Of a DNA stretch of 64,000 nt, positions 57,944 through 64,000 are shown in pieces. The DNA lies in assembly GCA_002420005.1 (NCBI GenBank), contig DIHE01000038.1:1-64000 (forward strand). Direction: 5' to 3'. The position numbers and the translations under genes were made by a program. Origin of the DNA: Holophagales bacterium UBA5704 (lineage in GTDB: Bacteria > Acidobacteriota > Thermoanaerobaculia > Multivoradales > UBA5704). Under the pieces are notes generated by a model. That model was not told where the DNA came from. It ran no database searches and saw only the letters and a program-made list of their open reading frames with translations. Each line of letters opens with the position of its first letter. The stretch's first letter is position 1.

Positions 57944-59570
57944 CGGAGTGCCCTGCGGTGCCCGCCCCGTCCCGGGCGGGCACCGCAGCAGGAGTCTCTC
58001 TCTGCCTCTCGAGGACGCCGTACCCATACCCGGCCGAGATCAGCGTCCACAGCTCCTCCTCCGTCCTCCCGGATACGTCCAGAAGGTTGGGCTCCTTGGG
58101 GAGAGGTTCGGAGTTGACGAGGAACCGCAGGCGGTAGCCCTCTTTCTTCCAGCGGGAACGTTCGAGACCCCACTTCATGTCCAGGTCCGACTGGACCCAG
58201 GTCGTGATCAGCTTCGGGCGGCGGGAGAAGACGTAGTCGACGTCGAACTTTGCGTGACCGATGACCAGCGAGGGCTGCTGTGCAGGTTCCCCATGGGCGA
58301 TCCGGGAATCGGTGAGGCCGAGCATGTCGAGTGTGGGCAGACCGGAGAAATAGGGGATCTTCCCGGCGGCATCGGTCGCCAGGGTGGCACCGGGATGGCT
58401 GGCGGCGAGGTGGCGGCCGAGGAGCACCCACCGGTCATAGCGTTCCCGGGTGTAGCGGTAGCGGGGATCCGTGCGGAGCTGGAGGAGCTGGAGGGCGATC
58501 ACCAGGGCGACGACCAGGGAAACCCCCGGGCGAGGCGTCGTGCGCATCAGGTCCAGCAGCACGAAGATCCCCAGGGGGAAGAGAATCAACAAGAACCGCT
58601 CGTAGAAGACGTCGCCGCCGACGTACATCCAGTATCCCACCCAGGCCGGTGCGAAGAAGACCGGGAACGAAAGCAGAGAGAACACCGGGCGCCGGCCTTC
58701 CGTAGAGACCTGCCGCGCCATCCGCAGGATCCCCAGGAGCAGCGCGGTCACCGAAGCCAACATTCCGGTGCTGAAGACAGCCCGCGAAAACTGAGGAAGC
58801 GCGATCTCCAGGCGGTCCACCAGCGACCCGGCGACCTTGGCGTAGTAGGTGTTGGGCAGGGGCCAGCCGTAGTAGGAGAGCCGCCAGGCCACCAAGGCGG
58901 CCAGCGTGGCGAGCGCGGTTGCGGCGACCGCGAGAGCGGCGGGACGCCGGCCGCGCAGCAGAAGGTACAGCGCGGCGACCAGGGGAGCGATGAACCCGTC
59001 CGCCCGGGCCAGCCCCAGCAGGGCGGTGAGGACGATCAGCCGGCGGACGGGCGGCTTCCGGTCCTCGGAGGCCCCTTCGACCGCCATCCAGAGCCCGACC
59101 TGCAGAGCGAGGACGAGTGGCGTCTCCAGGCCGGACGCGGCGGCGATCCAGAGAGAAGGGCAGAGGCCGAGAGCGAGCGCGCCCATCCCGGCCCGGAAAT
59201 CCCCGAGGCGTTCGCGGGAAAAGGCGTACAGCCCGAGGAGCGCGGCCACCAGGCAGAGCACGTTGAACGCGATGGAGACGGCAAGGAGGTGTGCTCTGCC
59301 GGCCAGCGAGGCCGGCAGAGCGAGGAGCAGCACATAGAGAAGGTTGGTGTACCCCTCGACGCGCTCTCCCGGATTGAACACCAGGCCGTGCCCGGCGACC
59401 AGATTCCGGGCATAGCGGAACGAGATGAACGCGTCGTCGCTCCCTTCGGCATGGCCGGACAGGTCATCGTGGGTGTAACCCCAGGTGGCTTGAAGAACGC
59501 ACCCGCCGAGAAGCGCAAGCACGGCCGCGAGGAGGAGCCACCGGCCCGCTGGATTCCTGGCAGGGCTCAT
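57810..59570 (-). CDS. GT-C superfamily membrane glycosyltransferase-like protein
   Basis: 586 residues with about ten TM helices. The first loop has EGSDDAFISFRYARNLVAGHGLVFNPGERVEGYTNLLY (residues ~42-80), the DD-containing loop and EGYTN motif seen in mycobacterial AftB-like and related arabino/mannosyltransferases that use decaprenyl-phosphate donors. A soluble C-terminal domain follows from ~380. The last ~45 residues are an Asp/Pro-rich tail from the 27-bp repeat. Its ATG overlaps the kinase stop (ATGA, 59567-59570), so it is translationally linked to the kinase and may be a target or part of the same signalling operon. Confidence 0.82.
   Translation of the reverse strand: MSPARNPAGRWLLLAAVLALLGGCVLQATWGYTHDDLSGHAEGSDDAFISFRYARNLVAGHGLVFNPGERVEGYTNLLYVLLLALPASLAGRAHLLAVSIAFNVLCLVAALLGLYAFSRERLGDFRAGMGALALGLCPSLWIAAASGLETPLVLALQVGLWMAVEGASEDRKPPVRRLIVLTALLGLARADGFIAPLVAALYLLLRGRRPAALAVAATALATLAALVAWRLSYYGWPLPNTYYAKVAGSLVDRLEIALPQFSRAVFSTGMLASVTALLLGILRMARQVSTEGRRPVFSLLSFPVFFAPAWVGYWMYVGGDVFYERFLLILFPLGIFVLLDLMRTTPRPGVSLVVALVIALQLLQLRTDPRYRYTRERYDRWVLLGRHLAASHPGATLATDAAGKIPYFSGLPTLDMLGLTDSRIAHGEPAQQPSLVIGHAKFDVDYVFSRRPKLITTWVQSDLDMKWGLERSRWKKEGYRLRFLVNSEPLPKEPNLLDVSGRTEEELWTLISAGYGYGVLERQRETPAAVPARDGAGTAGHSVISPAQVPPVDPADPPDPGHPADPPDPGHPADPPDPADPPPPGR
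57838..57918. repeat. 27-bp tandem repeat read on both strands
   Basis: Three near-identical units beginning GGATCAGGCGGATCAGCCGG at 57838, 57865 and 57892. The plus strand encodes DQADQPDDP repeats of the bactofilin-like protein; the minus strand encodes Pro/Asp/His repeats of the GT-C protein. Copy number is likely to vary between strains and would lengthen both tails together. Confidence 0.9.
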
Positions 59571-62500
59571 CCGGCGATGGCGGCGGAGTGGCGGCCGCTC
59601 TCGCCCGGTGCGTCGAGGATGGCGCGGACGGTCTGGGTCAGGGTCTGCTGCGAGAACGGCTTCTGCAGACAGGTCCAGGTCGACTCTCCGCCGGAGAGTC
59701 GTTCCTCGTTGTAGCCGGACATGAAGATCACCCGGGTCTGCGGCCGTTCCCCGAGGAGCCGTTGGGCGAGCTCCGTGCCCTTCATCCGCGGCATCGTCAC
59801 ATCGGTGAGAAGGAGATGAATGGTCCCGCGATGCAGGCGTGAGATCGCCAGGGCCTCTTCGCCGGACCCTGCCTGGAAGACGCGAAAGCCCTTGCCAACC
59901 AGGATCTGATGCAGAACCTTGCGCACTTCGTCCTCGTCCTCCACCAGCAGGATCGTCTCCGTTCCGGTGTCCTCGGTGACCGTCATCGGGAGGGTCTCTC
60001 GGCTCTCCTGGTCGGCGGTCACCGGCAGGTAGATCGAGAAGCAGGCTCCTTGGCCGGGCGCGCTGTCGACGAAGATGAAGCCGCTGCTCTGCTGCACGAT
60101 GCCGTAGACCGTCGAGAGGCCGAGACCCGTCCCTTCTCCCTTGGTGCTGAAGAAGGGTTCGAAGACGCGCGCCTTCGTCTCGGCGTCCATGCCGCTCCCG
60201 GTGTCGGTGACACTCAGCAGAACGTAGGAGCCCGGAGGCACATTGCCATGCGGCACACCGCCCTCGGGTGTCACCGAGACATGGGCGGTGCGGATGATCA
60301 GCCGTCCGCCGGTCGGCATGGCCTGCCGGGCGTTCACCACCAGGTTCATGATGGCCTGTTCCATCTGTCCGGGATCGATCCGGACCTTCGCCGCATCTTC
60401 CTGGAGGTCGGTGACGAGGAGGACGTCCTCTCCGAGCAGGCGGTGGAGCATCTTTTCCAGGCCGGTGATGATCGGGTTGAGACTCATCACCCGCGATTCC
60501 ATGGGTTGCCGCCGGGCGAAGGCAAGGAGCTGCTTGGTCAACGACGCGGCCTTCTGCCCGGCCTCCTTGATGCCCACCAGATTGCGGCCGAGGAAGACGT
60601 CGTCACGGTAGCGGTCGAGCAGGAAGTCGCTGTAGCCGAAGATGGCGAGGAGGCAGTTGTTGAAGTCGTGCGCCACGCCGGCGGAGAGGCGCCCGATCGC
60701 CTCCATCTTCTGGGAGTGGAGAAGCTGCTGTTGCAGATTCCTGGTCTCCACCTCATTGCGTTTGCGCTCCGCGATATCCCGGATGGCCACGACGGTCACG
60801 TCCTCGCCTTGAAAGACGTACTTCTTCCCTGCCATCTCGATCTCGGCGAGCGTTCCGTCGGTTCGCCGGGCGACACTCTCCTGCGGCACCTCGTCGGGCG
60901 CGACCCCGTGATCCTCGACGATCTCGGAAAGTCTACGGCCGATCACCTGCTCCGGTTTGGCGCCGAGAATCCCGAGAAGGGCGTTGTTGACCTCCAGAAT
61001 GACCCCGTTGCGCACAATGGCGATCCCCTCGAGGGTGGCCTCGAACAGCGTCCGGAAGCGCTCTTCGCTGCGCCGGATCTCCTCCTCGGCGGCCTGGCGC
61101 TGGGCGATCTCCTGCTGAGCGCGCTCGAACAGGCGGATGTTTTCGAGCATCGGAGCCACCTGATTGGCCACAGTGGAGAGAAGGTGGATGTCGCTCGCCG
61201 GGAAGAAGTCATCCGGATCGCGCCGCCCGATCAGCCAGGCGCCGGCCGTCCGGCCCTGAACCGTCAGCGGGAGGATGAGGCGTACCCAGCCAAACCGGAC
61301 ACCCTCGGGAGCCGGCGGCCGATAGCGGCCGCTCTGGGCGAGGAGAGTCCGAAGCTCCTCGAGGCTCGGCTCCGTCTCCTCTTCCGGGACCGCCAGGAGA
61401 TGGAGATCCTCGACGCTCTCTCCCTCAAAGAGGTAGAGGGCAGACTGCCGGACGAGGAGGGCCGGGAGGATCTGGTCGCCGATGACGTGAGCGAGAACCG
61501 TCCGGTCGAATGCTGTGGGGATGCGTTCGGAGACCAGCTCGATGATGTCCTCGGGGCTGTGGCGGATGCCGAAGATATGCCGGTCGATCAGAGACTGAAA
61601 CCGGTTGAGCAGGAAGGGCGTTGTTGTCACGAAAGCCAGGGAGGCGGCTAGGACCCACGTGATGAGCTCCGGGTTGATCGGGGGCCACCGGCTTGCAATG
61701 GCGAACAACACAACGATGAAGGGAATGGTGGCCAGCACCATGTAGCTGTAGACGCCGATCAGCCGGTTGGCCCTGAACTCCAAGGCACCGAGGTGGTGCT
61801 TGTAGATCGCGTAGATATAGCTCATCGGCAAGGTAAGCAGGGAAACAACGGAGACTCCGCTGAACCATGGGAAGATCACACGAACATCGCCGAGCAAGGC
61901 GTAGAAAGAGCGCACATAGAGTCCGACAACTCCGAATATAAGGACGAAAGGACCCAGGCCCAGTATGAGACCGAACAGCATGATCCTGCTGGCAATTTTG
62001 GTCGCGGGCGGAAGCGGAAGAAAAAGTCGGATCAGGAAGAGAGCCAACGCACCAGCCACTCCGAGGAGCGAGGTAAAGACGTAGAGTGAGGAGGAGAGCG
62101 GCCCGAGGAGGTAGAAAGTATCCAGCAAACTAAGAATCAGCGCCAGAAAGTATAGCGGCAGGAGAACACTCCACCGCTTTCCCGGCCCCAGAAGCCAAGA
62201 GGGGAGGACCAAGTGAAGGTGGATGACCAGCGGCAGGAAGAACCAGACAAATAGATGAAAAACAACGGCTGAGCCTCCGACGTGAAGGTGGGAGGCCTGG
62301 CCGGCAGCGAACCAGATCGCAGTCACATAGCTGAAAAGAACGAGGAGCAGCCATCTCTCATCTCGCGGCCTTAGAAGAAAGATGGCAATTGTTCCCATGA
62401 GCCATAGGACAAGAGGAAGTAAGAGGGCAGGGGTCTCATTCCACCAATCTTCCCGTGCAATGCCGAATATTTTGGATCTGAACTCCAGAAGCCTGCCTTG

Positions 62501-62809
62501 GCGATCCACTTGCATGGTAACGTAGCCATTCGCATCAGCCACCGCATCGAGAGGCATTAACCGGTCGCGTTTCAGGGCCTTCCAGTCCATCCCGCCGAAG
62601 TAAAGCAGAACGTCGCCGGCCTTGAGGCAGTCCTTTCCCTGTGCGCACTGAGGAGCGGCGACGATCTCGCCTGTCAGGGCAGGAGTGAGGAACTCGACGC
62701 CACGGGTTGTGGCTAGGTAGGGATAGACGAGGCAAGGGATCAGGGCGAGGACTGAGAGAGCGGCCCAGAGGATGTCCGCGAGCGTCCAGCCTAGGAGCTT
62801 GGCCTTCAT
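59567..62809 (-). CDS. ComP-like hybrid histidine kinase with C-terminal receiver
   Basis: 1080 residues. TM1 (~11-32); an extracytoplasmic loop (~33-125) with GDVLLYFGGMDWKALKRDRL, a PDZ-like signature; then about nine TM helices (to ~390) ending in PMSYIYAIYKHHLGALEFRANRLIGV (position ~330-355), the stretch that links membrane and cytoplasm in ComP-type kinases. GAF domain ~420-560, PAS ~573-676, HisKA with phospho-His in SAGVAHDFNN (~713), HATPase with NARQAM and GTGLGLSTVYGIV, and a receiver from ~950 (phospho-acceptor Asp near 1003, MPRMKG). Unlike Bacillus ComP it uses HisKA rather than HisKA_3 and carries its own receiver; no DNA-binding regulator is nearby. The sensor half is visibly less GC-rich than the kinase half. 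Overlaps the ComQ-like gene by 4 bp. Confidence 0.9.
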   Translation of the reverse strand: MKAKLLGWTLADILWAALSVLALIPCLVYPYLATTRGVEFLTPALTGEIVAAPQCAQGKDCLKAGDVLLYFGGMDWKALKRDRLMPLDAVADANGYVTMQVDRQGRLLEFRSKIFGIAREDWWNETPALLLPLVLWLMGTIAIFLLRPRDERWLLLVLFSYVTAIWFAAGQASHLHVGGSAVVFHLFVWFFLPLVIHLHLVLPSWLLGPGKRWSVLLPLYFLALILSLLDTFYLLGPLSSSLYVFTSLLGVAGALALFLIRLFLPLPPATKIASRIMLFGLILGLGPFVLIFGVVGLYVRSFYALLGDVRVIFPWFSGVSVVSLLTLPMSYIYAIYKHHLGALEFRANRLIGVYSYMVLATIPFIVVLFAIASRWPPINPELITWVLAASLAFVTTTPFLLNRFQSLIDRHIFGIRHSPEDIIELVSERIPTAFDRTVLAHVIGDQILPALLVRQSALYLFEGESVEDLHLLAVPEEETEPSLEELRTLLAQSGRYRPPAPEGVRFGWVRLILPLTVQGRTAGAWLIGRRDPDDFFPASDIHLLSTVANQVAPMLENIRLFERAQQEIAQRQAAEEEIRRSEERFRTLFEATLEGIAIVRNGVILEVNNALLGILGAKPEQVIGRRLSEIVEDHGVAPDEVPQESVARRTDGTLAEIEMAGKKYVFQGEDVTVVAIRDIAERKRNEVETRNLQQQLLHSQKMEAIGRLSAGVAHDFNNCLLAIFGYSDFLLDRYRDDVFLGRNLVGIKEAGQKAASLTKQLLAFARRQPMESRVMSLNPIITGLEKMLHRLLGEDVLLVTDLQEDAAKVRIDPGQMEQAIMNLVVNARQAMPTGGRLIIRTAHVSVTPEGGVPHGNVPPGSYVLLSVTDTGSGMDAETKARVFEPFFSTKGEGTGLGLSTVYGIVQQSSGFIFVDSAPGQGACFSIYLPVTADQESRETLPMTVTEDTGTETILLVEDEDEVRKVLHQILVGKGFRVFQAGSGEEALAISRLHRGTIHLLLTDVTMPRMKGTELAQRLLGERPQTRVIFMSGYNEERLSGGESTWTCLQKPFSQQTLTQTVRAILDAPGESGRHSAAIAG

Positions 62810-63771
62810 GATCGCAGGAAGGAGTCGGACAGGCCGGCAGGAACCCCTGCGGCGGCGAAGAGGTGGTGTATTGGTTTGGCGTGCGCTTCGAAGAGCCGTG
62901 CGACCGACTCCGGTGCGGGAAGGCTGAGTCCAGCCAACAACCGGCCTGCCTGCCCAAGAAATCCCACCATCTTGAAGACACAGTAGCTGAGGGCGCCGGA
63001 TCGCACAAGGATCTCTTGGGCGGAGGCCAGGGCCGTCGGGTCCTCCGCGTGCTTCGAGAGCTCAAGGAATTCCTTCTTCTCTGCGTGCTCCGCGGTCATT
63101 GCGTAGAGGATAGCCAGGTTGTTCGAGCGGCGGCTTCCCCAGTCGGCGGCGGCAGGTGTGCGCAAAGCATCCAGCAGGTCGTCGCTCACCTGGACACATC
63201 GGCCGAGGAGCCCGCCCAGACCGGCCAAGTGTTGAGCTGTGGCGGGCGATGCCCCTCCCAGAAGGGAACCGATTGAAAATGCGGCACTGAAGAGAGGCGA
63301 GGTCTTTGCTTCGACCACTCCCCAGTATTGATCCTCGTCTGCAATTACCCGCATGTCGAGGTTCTGGCCGCAGGCGGTCGCAAGAGTCATTCTGGCGAGG
63401 GCCAAGTGGACAGCTGCACGTGTGTGAGGCGCCAGCCGGTCGTCGTCCAAGACCTGGTGGCCGGCCGCCTGGAAGGCCATAGCAAGATTGGCCGTCCGGC
63501 CCTCCCCGAGGCGGTGCTGGATGCCGCCTGGGTCTTCGTCCAGCATGTCGTCCAGCAAGTGAATGCTGATAAGGGAGCAAAGGATCGCTGCACAGCCGGC
63601 GGTCGCGGAGTTGTCGGGGCCTCCGACGGCCGTACAGGCAGCCAAGGGGTACTCCCACACTCCGAGAGTTCCATGTGGATCAAACCGATCGATCATCTCG
63701 GCCATCTCTGGCCACACCGCGACAGGGTCGAGTGAGCGAATCAGCTCCTTCGTGCGCTGAAGGGTCATCAT
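62806..63771 (-). CDS. ComQ-like isoprenyl synthase
   Basis: 321 residues, polyprenyl synthetase fold. First aspartate motif LLDDMLDED at residues 73-80, second VSDDLLD at 195-201. The Arg-rich sequence that follows the first motif in ordinary farnesyl/geranylgeranyl synthases (RRG.P) is missing, as in ComQ. GQNLDMRV...ADEDQYWGVVEAKTSPLF (~135-161) has the spacing of the GQ-D...ED...K block of ComQ as I recall it. ComQ attaches a farnesyl or geranyl group to a tryptophan of the ComX precursor. It directly overlaps a ComP-like kinase gene, the ComQ-(X)-P order. An ordinary polyprenyl synthase remains possible. Visibly lower GC and flatter codon bias than most of the window. Confidence 0.85.
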   Translation of the reverse strand: MMTLQRTKELIRSLDPVAVWPEMAEMIDRFDPHGTLGVWEYPLAACTAVGGPDNSATAGCAAILCSLISIHLLDDMLDEDPGGIQHRLGEGRTANLAMAFQAAGHQVLDDDRLAPHTRAAVHLALARMTLATACGQNLDMRVIADEDQYWGVVEAKTSPLFSAAFSIGSLLGGASPATAQHLAGLGGLLGRCVQVSDDLLDALRTPAAADWGSRRSNNLAILYAMTAEHAEKKEFLELSKHAEDPTALASAQEILVRSGALSYCVFKMVGFLGQAGRLLAGLSLPAPESVARLFEAHAKPIHHLFAAAGVPAGLSDSFLRS

Positions 63772-63834
63772 CTACGGCCTGATTCTACAGCATAGAGAGA
63801 CCCTGAACTCTTCTTTCAACCCGGCGAACATGCA

Positions 63835-63866
63835 TCCGGGGCACCGGCTCGGTACCGAGCCCCGGA
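63835..63866 (-). promoter_or_regulatory. Nested hairpin between the peptide gene and the ComQ-like gene
   Basis: TCCGGGGC (63835-63842) pairs perfectly with GCCCCGGA (63859-63866), and the 16-bp palindrome GGCTCGGTACCGAGCC (63846-63861) overlaps its right arm. No T-tract follows, so it is not a classical terminator. In an operon it could set the ratio of peptide to enzyme by RNA processing or partial termination. Confidence 0.6.
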
Positions 63867-63884
63867 GCAACCGTTGGCAACAGC

Positions 63885-64000
63885 TCAAGCCTCAGCTACG
63901 GAAGTCTGGCAGTCGACGCCGTCCCATGGATACCAGCCCCCCGCAAGGGTCTCCTCGGCCTGGAAGAGGGTTCGGACGTTCTCGATCCTCCGCAACCGGC
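63885..64000 (-). CDS. 3' end of a small gene, candidate isoprenylated signal-peptide precursor (partial)
   Basis: The last 37 codons of a minus-strand frame entering from the right edge, ending at TGA 63887-63885, 113 bp before the ComQ-like gene. The visible product contains LFQAEETLAGGWYPWDGVDC and ends QTSVAEA. EETLAGG resembles a double-glycine leader end; two Trp within four residues follow. ComX precursors are short peptides immediately upstream of comP whose modified Trp is near the C terminus; here the Trp residues are 13 and 16 residues from the end, so either further processing occurs or this is a different class. Other frames on this strand lack such features. The start and total length are outside the window. 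It could also be the end of an unrelated larger protein. Confidence 0.45.
   Translation of the reverse strand, partial: RLRRIENVRTLFQAEETLAGGWYPWDGVDCQTSVAEA

Noticed and set aside
1..64000. tRNA, rRNA or tmRNA genes
   Set aside because: I looked for T-arm GTTCRANTC-type motifs with pairing arms and for conserved rRNA stretches and found none that fold convincingly.

Overview
This is a GC-rich bacterial chromosome segment, densely packed on both strands, with many ATGA/GTGA stop-start overlaps. The gene content (VPS10/sortilin-like exported propellers, a large family-4 glycosyltransferase cluster, a DUF58/MoxR/TgpA set, an FAAL, several toxin-antitoxin modules) would suit an environmental Acidobacteriota-like lineage. 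That placement is inference: the window has no rRNA, and the recA at 6103-7125 is the best local marker for testing it.

Layout. 2-1891: start of a fatty-acyl-AMP ligase/carrier-protein megasynthase running off the left edge. 2063-5990: overlapping sialidase-like, flavin amine oxidase and SDR genes. 6103-7125: recA with a recognisable promoter. 7328-11432: MoxR ATPase, DUF58 protein and transglutaminase. 11470-14413: divergent DUF885 lipoprotein and GT-C glycosyltransferase. 14492-17771: gnd-zwf-pgl, an oxidative pentose-phosphate operon. 17875-18246: histone-H1-like Lys/Ala protein with its own promoter. 18507-25328: leftward exopolysaccharide operon (priming transferase, three GT4 enzymes, YfhO-like membrane protein), facing 25395-28624 with another GT-C, a small coiled-coil protein and a GT4. 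28712-31255: valyl-tRNA synthetase.

31260-35780 is an accessory island behind valS. It holds four toxin-antitoxin modules, a 36-residue highly basic peptide with its own promoter and ideal ribosome binding site, ~70-bp and 21-bp repeats, a candidate MITE, a truncated glycosyltransferase, and two partial copies of the valS 3' end. 35806-46296 carries a metallo-beta-lactamase-fold enzyme, a sortilin-like propeller, an MDR reductase, a HIT protein, a tandem pair of ATP-grasp ligases (the second fused to a GNAT domain), a GNAT, a TPR protein, and a NapH-like ferredoxin protein behind an FNR/CRP-type site placed as a class II activator site would be. 46498-50169 is a secreted protein with seven ~107-residue DUF11-type repeats. 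50221-54298 holds a DUF4301 protein, rfbC, rfbB and uppP. 54443-57943 has a chalcone-isomerase-like protein, an ECF sigma factor, a membrane protein likely linked to it, and a bactofilin-like membrane protein.

The most unusual region is the right edge (59567-64000, leftward): the 3' end of a small gene whose product ends with a GG-WYPW segment, then a ComQ-like isoprenyl synthase, then an overlapping hybrid histidine kinase whose sensor half (TM helix, PDZ-like loop, many further TM helices) resembles ComP. This looks like a ComQXPA-type isoprenylated-peptide signalling system outside the Bacilli, with the response receiver fused to the kinase. The synthase-kinase pair is well supported by the sequence; the peptide is cut by the window edge and needs the neighbouring sequence to confirm it.
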